Notes: generated by a model from the sequence alone, not told the origin. 41,021 nt of DNA from Bacteroidetes bacterium HGW-Bacteroidetes-6 (GCA_002842495.1 PHDB01000031.1:1-41021), one strand, 5' to 3'. Shown: positions 1-9,219, counted from the stretch's first letter. Program-made: numbers and translations.

Positions 1-17
1 ATTTTTTGAAAAATTAA

Positions 18-542
18 ATGATTTTATCTTTGATGAAAAAAATGAGCTGGTCAACTCTTGTGAATAGTACCATTAAGAAAGAAATGGTTTTTCTTGTAAT
101 GCAGGTTTGTGTTCTTTCAGTTTTTTGGTTTGTTGCAATAAGTGCTTATCCACTTTGGTTTTTTGAGAGATTTGATGACGTTACAACTAGAGCTGCAACA
201 GCAATTTGCATTGCGATAGCCATTTTTTATGTACAGTATTTTTTATTCGATTTTTTGAAAGTAGCAAAACCAGAGCAAAAAAACATGAAGGGTGTTGACG
301 TTTTTGTTTCAACTTATTCATCTGTTTTTATAGGTTCCATTTATTACCTTTCATTTGTTTGGTTTCTTTTAATCACTGGAATTATTACAATTAACAATTT
401 CAAAGAGTTTGTAAGGACTTATGCCATTGTAGTTGGCGTAGTCTATTTAATTGCATGTGTAATTAATCTATTCCCTGCGGAAGCAAAAATAAGTGAACAA
501 AAAAACGATGATTCCACAAAAGAGAAAGAAACCAAAGATTAG
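18..542 (+). CDS. hypothetical four-TM membrane protein
   Basis: I do not recognise a family. The 174-residue product has four hydrophobic stretches, at about residues 23-48, 60-80, 99-122 and 131-152. They are followed by a polar, lysine/glutamate-rich tail (about 153-174), so it should be an inner-membrane protein with a soluble C-terminus. The start is uncertain: in-frame ATGs lie at 18, 33 and 42, and a TATCTTTG box at 25-32 would favour a later start if it is real. Base composition is as AT-rich as the restriction operon downstream, so it probably belongs to the same acquired island. The gene is separated from hsdR by about 200 bases with their own promoter candidate, so a functional link is not shown. 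Confidence 0.6.
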   Translation: MILSLMKKMSWSTLVNSTIKKEMVFLVMQVCVLSVFWFVAISAYPLWFFERFDDVTTRAATAICIAIAIFYVQYFLFDFLKVAKPEQKNMKGVDVFVSTYSSVFIGSIYYLSFVWFLLITGIITINNFKEFVRTYAIVVGVVYLIACVINLFPAEAKISEQKNDDSTKEKETKD

Positions 543-690
543 AAAATGAGTATATTATTTCCTGCCATAAATTTATCCTTTGCCCAAATAACTAATTGCC
601 GCCTTAAAGGGAGATGGGTAAGCCTGCATTGAAGTATTATGGAATGAGAATGATGGGTGCTACTGTTGGTCATATCTGCAGGTTCGAAAA

Positions 691-698
691 TATCTTTG
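691..698 (+). promoter_or_regulatory. candidate promoter of the hsd operon
   Basis: TATCTTTG fits the Bacteroidota -7 box TAnnTTTG. A TTG at 666-668 could be the -33 element, with a 22-base spacer that is slightly long. Transcription would start near 705 and leave a leader of about 37 bases before the hsdR ATG. This is pattern matching only. Confidence 0.4.
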
Positions 699-741
699 TC
701 AAACACAAAAATATGTATTAATTTCGGCTCATAATTGGCCA

Positions 742-3700
742 ATGGTTAAAGAATATCATATTGAAGAAAAGTTAATCAACCAGCTAACTGAGTTGAAATA
801 CAACTATCGACCTGATATTGTTGATAGGAAAACGCTTGAACAAAACTTCAAAGCCAAATTTGAAGAACTCAACCGTGTTCATTTGACAGATAATGAGTTT
901 TTAAGACTGAAAGAGGAAATCATTAACTCGGATGTGTTTGTTGCATCTAAAAAATTGCGCGAAAGACAATATTTTCAACGTGAAGATGGTACTCCACTTC
1001 ATTACACTCTGGTAAATATTAAAGACTGGTGCAAAAATGACTATGAAGTTATTAGTCAATTACGTATTAATACTGAAAACAGCCATCAACGTTTTGATGT
1101 AGTGTTACTGATTAATGGTTTGCCTGTTGTACAAATTGAGTTGAAAAAACTTGATATTTCGCCGAGAAAGGCAATGCAACAAATTGTGGATTACAAAAAC
1201 GAACCCGGCAATGGTTACGGAAACTCATTGCTTTGCTTTATGCAGTTGTTTATTGTAAGTAACCGAACAAACACTTATTATTTTGCCAATAATAAAATTC
1301 AACATTTTCAGTTCAATGCAGACGAACGTTTTTTACCTGTTTATCAATTAGCAGACGAAAGCAACAAGAAAATAACACACCTTGATTCATATACTGAAAA
1401 GTTCTTGAGAAAGTGTACACTTGGTGAAATGATTAGTAAGTACATGGTTTTGGTTGAGAGCGAACAGAAATTACTAATAATGCGACCGTATCAAATTTAT
1501 GCAGTAAAGGCAATTGAGGAATGTGTTAAGCAAAACAGAGGGAACGGATATATCTGGCACACAACAGGAAGCGGTAAAACCTTAACTTCTTTCAAAGCTT
1601 CAACCTTGCTTAAAGACAACCACGACATTGAAAAATGTTTATTTGTGGTTGACCGTAAAGACCTTGACCGACAAACCCGAGAGGAGTTCAATAAATTTCA
1701 GGAAGGTAGTGTTGAAGAAAATACCAATACTGAAACATTAGTAAGACGTTTGCTTTCTACTGATTATGCCGACAAAGTGATTGTAACCACCATTCAAAAA
1801 TTGGGCTTGGCGTTGGATGAGAACAACAATCGGAATAAAAAGAAAGCTGACAAAGGAGTTCAGACTTATAAGGAGCGACTCAAACCATTGAAAGATAAAC
1901 GTATCGTTTTCATTTTTGACGAGTGCCACCGTTCACAGTTTGGAGAAAATCATCAGGCGATTAAAGAGTTTTTCCCAAACGCTCAATTGTTTGGTTTTAC
2001 GGGGACACCTATTTTTGATGAAAACGCCAATTACAGCATTAGGGAAGGTGAATACGCCTCTTACAAAACTACAGAAGATATTTTCCAACAAAGACTACAT
2101 GCTTATACCATTACCCACGCTATTGATGATGAAAACGTTTTGCGTTTTCACGTAGATTATTTCAAGGGAAATAAAAACCAAAAACCAGAAGAAGTAATTT
2201 CACGTCAGGCTGTAGTCGAAGCCATTTTTAACAAACACAATGCAGCCACAAATTCAAAAAAATTCAATGCTGTTATGGCTACGGCTTCAATAAATAATGC
2301 TATTGAATATTATCAGCTTTTCAAAGAATTACAAAAGAAAAAACAAACGGAAAATCCCGAATATGTTCCATTAAACATTGCTTGTGTGTTCTCGCCACCA
2401 TCACAACTCATTGCAAAACAAGGAGACCAACAGAGTCAAAAAAATGCAGCTGACATCAAGCAATTGCAGGAAGATTTAACACAGGAACGTGAGGATAATA
2501 AACAAAATCCAGAAGAGAAGAAAAAAGCATTGGCTGAAATTATTGAAGATTACAATAAAAAATTTAAAACCAATCATAGCATCAATGAATTTGATTTGTA
2601 TTATCAAGATGTACAAAGACGTATAAAAGACCAACAATACAGCAACAAAGACTATCCGCACGAAAATAAGATTGACGTTACCATCGTGGTAGATATGTTG
2701 CTTACAGGATTTGACAGCAAATATTTGAATACACTGTATGTGGACAAAAACCTAAAATACCACGGATTGATTCAGGCCTTTTCAAGAACCAATCGGGTAT
2801 TGAATGACACCAAACCTTACGGCAACATTTTAGATTTCCGTTCGCAACAAGAAGCCGTAAATCAAGCTATTTCATTGTTCTCGGGAGAAGATAACGGTAA
2901 AGCAAGAGAAATTTGGTTGGTTGACCCTGCACCAGTTATGATTGACAAGTATAAGGAAGCCGTTGAGAAATTAGGCTTGTTTATGCAGGAGCATAATTTG
3001 GTAAACGAACCACAAGAAGTTTACAATTTGAAAGGTGATGCAGCAAGAATTTCTTTTGTACAAAACTTTAAGGAGGTACAACGACTTAAAACACAGCTTG
3101 ACCAGTACACCGACTTAGACGAAGAACAAAAAGCGAAAATCAAAGCCATTTTGCCTGATGATACCTTGCAGGAGTTCCGCAGTTCGTACATAGAAACGGC
3201 TAAGCAATTACGGGAAATACTGCAAAATGAAGGTAAAGATGCACCGCCCGAAATTCAGCAACTCGATTTTGAATTTGTATTGTTTGCTTCTGCGGTGATT
3301 GATTATGATTACATAATGAATCTGATTGCAGACAGTACACAGAAGAAACCTGCCAAGCAAAAAATGACCAAATCACAAGTGATAAGCTTGTTAAAATCCA
3401 ATTCCAACTTAATGGATGAGGAAGAAGATTTAACCGAATACATCAATAGTTTGGATTGGGAAAGCGGACAAGATGTTGAAATGCTTCGAAAGGGCTATGA
3501 CAAGTTCAAAGAAGATAAGTACAATAAGGATATTTCTGCTATTGCTAATAAACATGGATTACAAACGTCTGAACTGAAAAAGTTTATAGAAAGTATAATG
3601 AACCGAATGATTTTTGACGGAGAAAGATTAACTGACCTTTTATCACCATTGGATTTGAGTTGGAAAGAACGCAGAGTAAAAGAACTGGCTTTGATGGAAG

Positions 3701-3768
3701 ACTTGGTGCCACAATTAAAAAAACTGGCTCAAGGGCGTGAAATTTCAGGATTAGCAGCGTATGAATAA
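742..3768 (+). CDS. hsdR: type I restriction enzyme, R subunit
   Basis: This is the motor and nuclease subunit of a type I restriction-modification complex. It translocates unmethylated DNA using ATP and cuts it at a distance. The N-terminal nuclease motif is visible as D119 in RFDVVLL and E133-x-K135 in VQIELKK. The helicase core shows Walker A TTGSGKT (274-280), the DECH box (393-396) and GFTGTP; a later LLTGFDS and QAFSRTNR segment marks the second RecA domain. The length of 1008 residues is normal for HsdR and the frame is intact. The ATG at 742 is the only start in the open frame, because a stop at 619-621 precedes it. It overlaps hsdS by 8 bases. The AT-rich composition contrasts with the core genes after 10 kb. 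Confidence 0.95.
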   Translation: MVKEYHIEEKLINQLTELKYNYRPDIVDRKTLEQNFKAKFEELNRVHLTDNEFLRLKEEIINSDVFVASKKLRERQYFQREDGTPLHYTLVNIKDWCKNDYEVISQLRINTENSHQRFDVVLLINGLPVVQIELKKLDISPRKAMQQIVDYKNEPGNGYGNSLLCFMQLFIVSNRTNTYYFANNKIQHFQFNADERFLPVYQLADESNKKITHLDSYTEKFLRKCTLGEMISKYMVLVESEQKLLIMRPYQIYAVKAIEECVKQNRGNGYIWHTTGSGKTLTSFKASTLLKDNHDIEKCLFVVDRKDLDRQTREEFNKFQEGSVEENTNTETLVRRLLSTDYADKVIVTTIQKLGLALDENNNRNKKKADKGVQTYKERLKPLKDKRIVFIFDECHRSQFGENHQAIKEFFPNAQLFGFTGTPIFDENANYSIREGEYASYKTTEDIFQQRLHAYTITHAIDDENVLRFHVDYFKGNKNQKPEEVISRQAVVEAIFNKHNAATNSKKFNAVMATASINNAIEYYQLFKELQKKKQTENPEYVPLNIACVFSPPSQLIAKQGDQQSQKNAADIKQLQEDLTQEREDNKQNPEEKKKALAEIIEDYNKKFKTNHSINEFDLYYQDVQRRIKDQQYSNKDYPHENKIDVTIVVDMLLTGFDSKYLNTLYVDKNLKYHGLIQAFSRTNRVLNDTKPYGNILDFRSQQEAVNQAISLFSGEDNGKAREIWLVDPAPVMIDKYKEAVEKLGLFMQEHNLVNEPQEVYNLKGDAARISFVQNFKEVQRLKTQLDQYTDLDEEQKAKIKAILPDDTLQEFRSSYIETAKQLREILQNEGKDAPPEIQQLDFEFVLFASAVIDYDYIMNLIADSTQKKPAKQKMTKSQVISLLKSNSNLMDEEEDLTEYINSLDWESGQDVEMLRKGYDKFKEDKYNKDISAIANKHGLQTSELKKFIESIMNRMIFDGERLTDLLSPLDLSWKERRVKELALMEDLVPQLKKLAQGREISGLAAYE

Positions 3769-4954
3769 GAAGAAAAAACAAATACCAGAATTGCGTTTTC
3801 CTGAGTTTAAGAATGAGGGCGAATGGGAAATGAAAGCGTTGGAAGATGTTCTTGATTATGAGAGGCCAGATAAGTATATCGTTTCAGACACGAATTATCT
3901 AAATGAGGGAATGCCTGTATTAACTGCTAATAAGAGCTTTATTTTAGGTTATACGAATGAAGATTTTGGTGTTTATAAGAAATTGCCAGCAATCATTTTT
4001 GACGACTTTACTGTTGACAGCAAATTTGTTAACTTTTCTTTTAAGGTTAAATCTTCTGCAATAAAAATACTTACACCTAAAAAGAAAGATGATTTAAGAT
4101 TTATCTATGAACTTATTTCTCAAATTGATTTTAATGCGACAGAACATAAACGATATTACATTTCGGAATATCAAAAATTAAAACTTCCATTTCCTTCAAT
4201 AAAAGAACAAAATAAAATTGCTTCCTGTCTTTCATCTTTAGACGATTTGATTGAAGCACACAGCCAAAAGTTGGTTTTTCTCAAAGACCACAAAAAAGGT
4301 TTGATGCAAAACCTTTTTCCGCAAGAGGGAGAAAAATCGCCGAAGTATCGTTTCCCTGAATTTAGAAAAGATGGAATTTGGGCGGAAAAATCATTAGATG
4401 AAGCTGCAACAATTTTGAAAGGAAAAGGAATATCAAAAGCCGACATAGTTGAAGATGGGGATTTACCTTGTATCAGATATGGCGAACTATATACTCATTA
4501 TAATGAAACAATAAGCACAGTTAAGTCATATACGAATTCAAATCCTGAAGGCTTAGTTCTAAGTAAAGCAAATGATGTTATTATTCCTTCATCAGGAGAA
4601 ACACAGATAGATATTGCTACTGCTTCTTGTGTTTTAGAAAGTGGTATAGCTTTAGGTGGTGATTTGAATATAATTCGTTCGAAAATTAATGGAGTATTTC
4701 TCTCGTATTACTTGAACAATGCCAAGAGACACGATATAGCACAAATGGCTCAGGGGATAGCGGTAGTACATCTTTATCCTAATCAGTTAAAAACATTACA
4801 ATTACAAATCCCAAGTCCAAAGGAGCAAGTAAAAATCGCTTTTTGTCTTTCTTCTTTAGATGAAATCATCGCTGCACAAACAGAGAGTATAGAACAATTG
4901 AAAAAACACAAAAAAGGATTGATGCAGGGGTTATTTCCCAAAATGAATGATTAA
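3761..4954 (+). CDS. hsdS: type I restriction-modification specificity subunit
   Basis: HsdS chooses the bipartite DNA target for both methylation and restriction. The 397-residue protein has the usual two-half layout. Each half opens with a RFPEF motif (near residues 8-12 and about 198-202), carries a target-recognition domain, and ends in a helical conserved region. The two conserved regions are recognisably duplicated: KEQNKIASCLSSLDDLI with HKKGLMQNLFP, and KEQVKIAFCLSSLDEII with HKKGLMQGLFP. The two recognition domains look unrelated, as expected for an asymmetric target. The target sequence cannot be read from the protein. It overlaps hsdR by 8 bases and the next gene by 8 bases, which supports one transcript. 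Confidence 0.93.
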   Translation: MNKKKKQIPELRFPEFKNEGEWEMKALEDVLDYERPDKYIVSDTNYLNEGMPVLTANKSFILGYTNEDFGVYKKLPAIIFDDFTVDSKFVNFSFKVKSSAIKILTPKKKDDLRFIYELISQIDFNATEHKRYYISEYQKLKLPFPSIKEQNKIASCLSSLDDLIEAHSQKLVFLKDHKKGLMQNLFPQEGEKSPKYRFPEFRKDGIWAEKSLDEAATILKGKGISKADIVEDGDLPCIRYGELYTHYNETISTVKSYTNSNPEGLVLSKANDVIIPSSGETQIDIATASCVLESGIALGGDLNIIRSKINGVFLSYYLNNAKRHDIAQMAQGIAVVHLYPNQLKTLQLQIPSPKEQVKIAFCLSSLDEIIAAQTESIEQLKKHKKGLMQGLFPKMND

Positions 4955-6038
4955 TATGAATGTTCAAAAAAAAATTTATAAGTACAAAACATTGAGAAAT
5001 GTTGCAGTCAGGCTAAGGGACGATTTAAACAATCATCACTTTGTTTTGCTCTATGCCTATAATGGAACGGGCAAAACACGCCTATCAATGGAGTTTAAGG
5101 ACATCAGTAAAAAACGAAAGAAAAACCCTGTGACCGACACGCTATACTACAATGCTTTTACAGAAGATCTTTTTCATTGGAACAACGATTTGGAAAACGA
5201 TACAAAAAGGCATTTAATCATTAATAATAAATCAAGGTTTTTTGAAGGTTTCAGAGAGTTAGCATTAGAAGAAAAGATTTTCAATTTTCTTGAACGATAC
5301 GCCGATTTCGATTTTAAAATTGATTATGACGATTGGACAATCACTTTTAACAAAGGTGATGAAAACAACAATATCAAGGTTTCGAGAGGAGAAGAAAATA
5401 TATTTATCTGGTGCATTTTCCTGGCAATAGCCGAACTGGCCATTGATGATGATGGTAATGGTCCGTACAAATGGGTGAAATACATTTACATTGACGACCC
5501 CATTTCATCACTCGATGATAATAATGCCATTGGCGTGGCTAGTGATTTAGCACAACTTTTAAAAAAAGGAAAGGACAAAGTAAAGGTTGTAATCTCCTCG
5601 CATCATTCATTATTTTACAATGTAATGTATAATGAGCTAAAGAAAATTGAGCACAAAAGCCACTTCCTCCACAAAAATGGCACAAATGGTTACATTTTGA
5701 TGGCGACAGATGAAACCCCATTTTTTCACCATGTTGCTATTTTAACCGAATTGAAGAAAGTTGATAAAAATGGTCAAGTCAACACTTATCATTTCAATAT
5801 GTTAAGAGCGATTTTAGAAAAGACATCCACATTCTTTGGAAGTGACGACTTTTCAAGTTGTATAAAAGGGGTGGAAGATGAAGTCCTTTTTTCGAGGGCT
5901 CTAAACTTATTAAGTCACGGTAAATATTCTATCTATCAGCCCGTTGAAATGAATGAGGACAATAAAGATTTATTCAAAAAAATACTGAAAGCCTTTACAG
6001 ATAAATACGAATTCCAATTGCCTAAAATATTCTCATAA
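4947..6038 (+). CDS. PrrC-like AAA_13 ATPase, candidate anticodon nuclease
   Basis: The N-terminal two thirds form an ABC/AAA_13-type ATPase. It has Walker A AYNGTGKT (37-44, first Gly replaced by Ala), a signature-like VSRGEEN (145-151), Walker B plus D-loop YIDDPISSLD (181-190) and a switch His in VISSHH (215-220). This pattern is that of the PrrC/RloC family. The C-terminal part carries R287-x3-E291 and H324 in LLSHG. The spacing of 4 and 37 is nearly that of the R-E-H triad I recall for E. coli PrrC (R320, E324, H356). At 363 residues it is a little shorter than PrrC (about 396). The typical PrrC KYGDSNKSFSY-like box is not visible. It lies between hsdS and hsdM, as prrC lies inside an hsd operon. 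Other AAA_13 proteins share parts of the C-terminal pattern, so nuclease activity is inferred. ATGs at 4947 and 4956 are both possible starts. Confidence 0.7.
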   Translation: MINMNVQKKIYKYKTLRNVAVRLRDDLNNHHFVLLYAYNGTGKTRLSMEFKDISKKRKKNPVTDTLYYNAFTEDLFHWNNDLENDTKRHLIINNKSRFFEGFRELALEEKIFNFLERYADFDFKIDYDDWTITFNKGDENNNIKVSRGEENIFIWCIFLAIAELAIDDDGNGPYKWVKYIYIDDPISSLDDNNAIGVASDLAQLLKKGKDKVKVVISSHHSLFYNVMYNELKKIEHKSHFLHKNGTNGYILMATDETPFFHHVAILTELKKVDKNGQVNTYHFNMLRAILEKTSTFFGSDDFSSCIKGVEDEVLFSRALNLLSHGKYSIYQPVEMNEDNKDLFKKILKAFTDKYEFQLPKIFS

Positions 6039-6050
6039 AAACAGAAATCA

Positions 6051-7706
6051 ATGACACAAAAAGAACAAAATAAAAAATTAGGCGATACACTTTGGGATAT
6101 TGCCAATGATTTGAGAGGGGTAATGAATGCGGATGATTTCCGTGATTATATGCTTTCCTTTCTCTTCCTTCGGTATTTGTCCTTCAACTATGAAGAAGCT
6201 GCCAAAAAAGAACTTGGAAAAGATTATCCTTCAAGCCGTTCAAAAGATAGTAGATTTGATTATACCGTACCTCCTCCATTGGAAGACTGGTACAATGACA
6301 ACAAAAAAGATATTGTAGAGTTTGAAGATAGTATGCGTAAAAAAGTTCATTATGTTATCAAACCTAAATATTTATGGAGCAACATCACTCATTTAGCTAG
6401 TAGACAAAATGATGAATTATTGCAAACGCTTCGCAATGGGTTTCGCTACATCGAAGATGAATCGTTTGGAACTACATTTAAAGGGCTTTTCTCTGAAATT
6501 AACCTCAATTCGGAGAAGCTGGGTAAAACTGAGAAAGAAAGAAACGACAAACTTTGCAAGATTATCAGAAAAATAGCGGAAGGCATTGCTGACTTTTCAA
6601 CTGATACCGATACATTAGGAGATGCTTATGAATATTTGATTGGTAAATTTGCCGCCGGTTCAGGAAAAAAAGCAGGTGAATTTTATACTCCTCAACAAAT
6701 TTCAACTATTCTTTCCCGAATTGTACTTTTAGATTCCCACGACCCAACACAAGGGTACAAAGACAAATTGACCAAAGTGCTGGATTTCGCCTGTGGCTCA
6801 GGTTCTCTTTTACTGAATGTTCGTACACAATTGAAAAAAGAAACTAAAGGAAAAGGAACAATCGGGAAAATCTATGGGCAAGAAAAGAATATCACTACCT
6901 ATAACCTTGCCCGAATGAATATGCTTTTGCATGGTATGAAAGATACCGAGTTTGAGATATTCCACGGTGATACCTTATTGAATCAATGGGGTGAATTCAA
7001 CCAAATGAATCCGGGTAAAAAAATAAAATTCGATGCCATTGTTGCCAATCCGCCTTTTAGTTTACGTTGGGAACCAAATGATACATTGGCAGAAGATTTT
7101 CGTTTTAAAGGTTATGGATTAGCACCGAAGTCAGCCGCTGATTTTGCTTTTCTGTTACACGGTTTTCATTTTTTAGGCACAGACAATTTATCTGATGACG
7201 GCACAATGGCCATTATTTTACCACACGGCGTTTTGTTTCGAGGAGGTGCAGAAGCACGCATACGGGAAAAGCTTTTAAAAGATAATCATATTGATACCGT
7301 AATAGGTTTGCCGTCCAATTTGTTTTATTCAACAGGTATTCAGGTTTGTATTTTAGTATTGAAAAAATGTAAAAACAAAACTGATGTTTTATTCATCAAT
7401 GCCAGTGAACAATTTGAAAAAGGGAAACGGCAAAACACCCTTTCTGAAAAGCATATAGATAATATCGTAGAAACATACAAATTCCGAAATGAAAGAGAGC
7501 GTTATTCTCGTCGAGTTTCAATGGCCGAAATAAAAAAGAATGACTTCAATCTGAACATTTCAAGATACGTGAGTACCTCGGAAGACGAAATTCAAATTGA
7601 CTTAAAAGAAGTAAATAAAAAATTGACTTCAATTAATGAAAGCATAAAGACAAATACTGACAAACACAATGAGTTTTTGAAGGAGTTGGGGTTGCCACCG
7701 GTATAA
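6051..7706 (+). CDS. hsdM: type I restriction-modification DNA methyltransferase subunit
   Basis: HsdM methylates adenine at N6 in the sequence chosen by HsdS and forms the core of the restriction complex. The first 160 or so residues match the helical HsdM N-terminal domain (LGDTLWDIANDLRG, FLFLRYLS). The catalytic domain shows the SAM-binding motif FACGSGS (246-252) and the catalytic NPPF (333-336), preceded by the GEFYTPQQ element typical of type I enzymes. The length of 551 residues is full for the family. It starts 12 bases after the PrrC-like gene and is followed after 25 bases by a small gene, so the hsd operon appears continuous. The gene is intact, so the host DNA should be methylated at the cognate site. 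Confidence 0.95.
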   Translation: MTQKEQNKKLGDTLWDIANDLRGVMNADDFRDYMLSFLFLRYLSFNYEEAAKKELGKDYPSSRSKDSRFDYTVPPPLEDWYNDNKKDIVEFEDSMRKKVHYVIKPKYLWSNITHLASRQNDELLQTLRNGFRYIEDESFGTTFKGLFSEINLNSEKLGKTEKERNDKLCKIIRKIAEGIADFSTDTDTLGDAYEYLIGKFAAGSGKKAGEFYTPQQISTILSRIVLLDSHDPTQGYKDKLTKVLDFACGSGSLLLNVRTQLKKETKGKGTIGKIYGQEKNITTYNLARMNMLLHGMKDTEFEIFHGDTLLNQWGEFNQMNPGKKIKFDAIVANPPFSLRWEPNDTLAEDFRFKGYGLAPKSAADFAFLLHGFHFLGTDNLSDDGTMAIILPHGVLFRGGAEARIREKLLKDNHIDTVIGLPSNLFYSTGIQVCILVLKKCKNKTDVLFINASEQFEKGKRQNTLSEKHIDNIVETYKFRNERERYSRRVSMAEIKKNDFNLNISRYVSTSEDEIQIDLKEVNKKLTSINESIKTNTDKHNEFLKELGLPPV

Positions 7707-7731
7707 AAAGCATTTATAAACAAACACAAGA

Positions 7732-8118
7732 ATGGATAAAATTGACTACAATACACTAAATGCTAAGCAGAAAGAAAGTTATAATTACCAGATGATATCT
7801 GCTGTTCTTGCTGAATATGGATACACAACATATCGTATGCATGATGATTATCATGGTGCCGATTTTCATGCTGTGCATGTTGATGGGCATGTTTTGAAGG
7901 TTCAATTGAAAAGTCGGATAACTATACACTATAAATATTTGAATAAGGATATTTTTATTGCTTTTTCAAATGATCGAATAAAGTGGTATTTGTATCCACA
8001 TGATGAAATTTTTGAAATTGTAACGAATCATTCTGGTGGAGCTAAGGATGGGGGGCATAGAAGCATTCATTACATCCCTAAGTGGCTCATGCCTTTTATT
8101 AGCAAATTCGAGTTGTAA
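7732..8118 (+). CDS. small PD-(D/E)XK-like protein linked to the type I R-M operon
   Basis: This 128-residue protein has no named family that I can assign with confidence. The segment GADFHAVH (D44), followed 14 residues later by Q58-L-K60 in VLKVQLKSR, resembles a PD-(D/E)XK nuclease core with Gln in the acidic position. The predicted order is helix, strand with D, strand with QxK, then helix, which fits that fold. From memory, similar short proteins (Y-N-Q-x-x-x-V-L-A-x-Y-G start, QLK, WYLYPHDE) occur beside type I hsd genes in other bacteria. It follows hsdM by 25 bases on the same strand and is probably cotranscribed. It could be an accessory DNA-binding or nuclease component; activity is not shown. 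Confidence 0.6.
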   Translation: MDKIDYNTLNAKQKESYNYQMISAVLAEYGYTTYRMHDDYHGADFHAVHVDGHVLKVQLKSRITIHYKYLNKDIFIAFSNDRIKWYLYPHDEIFEIVTNHSGGAKDGGHRSIHYIPKWLMPFISKFEL

Positions 8119-8244
8119 TTTTCCTCTGCCTATTGCTTCTTTGGCTTGAGCTATATTGGAGCATTAATTTTATTCATTAAGCCTAAATTGCTGAAAAATA
8201 TTCGTCGGAATCTCATCCTATTTTTGCGAGTCGGATTTTCTTTA

Positions 8245-9219
8245 TTACTCTATTTTCAGGCTCACTCGTTTATAAAAAAACAAAGGAATGTTGGCTCTAA
8301 TCAGTGATCCTTGGTGAAACAATCCATACGTTAAAGTATATTCTCCTTTGGCAAGATTACTGATATCGATAGCAATAAAATCGCTTTTGCATTTGCATTC
8401 TTCTGAAATCCTCCTTGTTGTAAAAAATCCTGTGTATGACAAATCCTTGCCGTTACTAATTGTTACAACTACAGGAGATGAATACTTTAGCAATTCTAAG
8501 TTTTGGATTTCGAATTCAATAAATAATGAGTCATGCCTTATCTCCGTTGGCTTGCTTATTTTGGCAACGTCTTCAATATCAATGAAGTTTGTTTTTGGAA
8601 ATATCTCATTAACATTGAAATCAGACATTGTGCTGATGAGCGTGTTAAATTTTTCACCAACATAAACGAATACACCGCTAGGTTTGAAGTATTTTTTTGT
8701 TAGAGTAAGGTATGATAATATCTTTTCATATTCATATTGACTATGATACATTAAAGTGCTTCTAATGTTTTCTATTTCAAGGTTTTTTGTTTTTTGTTTT
8801 TCATTTGTAATAGCGAACGAAAGTTCATCTATGCTGGCTTTTGTCCTTGCAAGACTATCAGACATTATTCCCAATTGCTTTGTGAGGAAAATAATCGAAT
8901 CCTTGATTTTTCTTTTCTGATCATTGAATGAATCAACATTGAGTTGTAGGATATGTTGTTCATATTCTAATTTGTAGTTTTCAATGGTGAGAATTTTCTT
9001 GCTGTTTTCTAAATTATTCTTTTCAAGATCAAACCATCCTGTATAAAATGCAAAAACAATCGCTGCTGTAGGTGCAAGAAACCCAACAATAGCACCAATT
9101 GAAGTAAGGATTTTCCAAAATTTAATTTGCATCTGCCGTACTTCTAATGCCAGTTTTATTTTTTCAAGCTGCGGTTTGGTGGGCTCGTCTTTAAGAATTT
9201 CTTTTATCCATTTTTTCAT
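8245..9219 (-). CDS. hypothetical membrane-anchored coiled-coil protein
   Basis: I do not recognise this 324-residue protein. A short basic N-terminal cytoplasmic segment (1-33) leads into one hydrophobic stretch (about 35-62, IGAIVGFLAPTAAIVFAFYTGW). A heptad-rich, glutamine/lysine/glutamate coiled-coil region (about 68-155) follows, then a beta-rich C-terminal domain (about 225-324) with a CKC pair. The layout suggests a single-pass inner-membrane protein with a long extracytoplasmic part. It runs convergent to the hsd operon and lies 63 bases downstream of the zinc-ribbon membrane gene on the same strand, so the two are probably expressed together. It is AT-rich like the rest of the island. 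Confidence 0.6.
   Translation of the reverse strand: MKKWIKEILKDEPTKPQLEKIKLALEVRQMQIKFWKILTSIGAIVGFLAPTAAIVFAFYTGWFDLEKNNLENSKKILTIENYKLEYEQHILQLNVDSFNDQKRKIKDSIIFLTKQLGIMSDSLARTKASIDELSFAITNEKQKTKNLEIENIRSTLMYHSQYEYEKILSYLTLTKKYFKPSGVFVYVGEKFNTLISTMSDFNVNEIFPKTNFIDIEDVAKISKPTEIRHDSLFIEFEIQNLELLKYSSPVVVTISNGKDLSYTGFFTTRRISEECKCKSDFIAIDISNLAKGEYTLTYGLFHQGSLIRANIPLFFYKRVSLKIE

Noticed and set aside
539-742. 67-codon minus-strand frame between the first gene and hsdR
   Set aside because: No family features, it overlaps the likely hsd promoter, and its composition resembles non-coding sequence.
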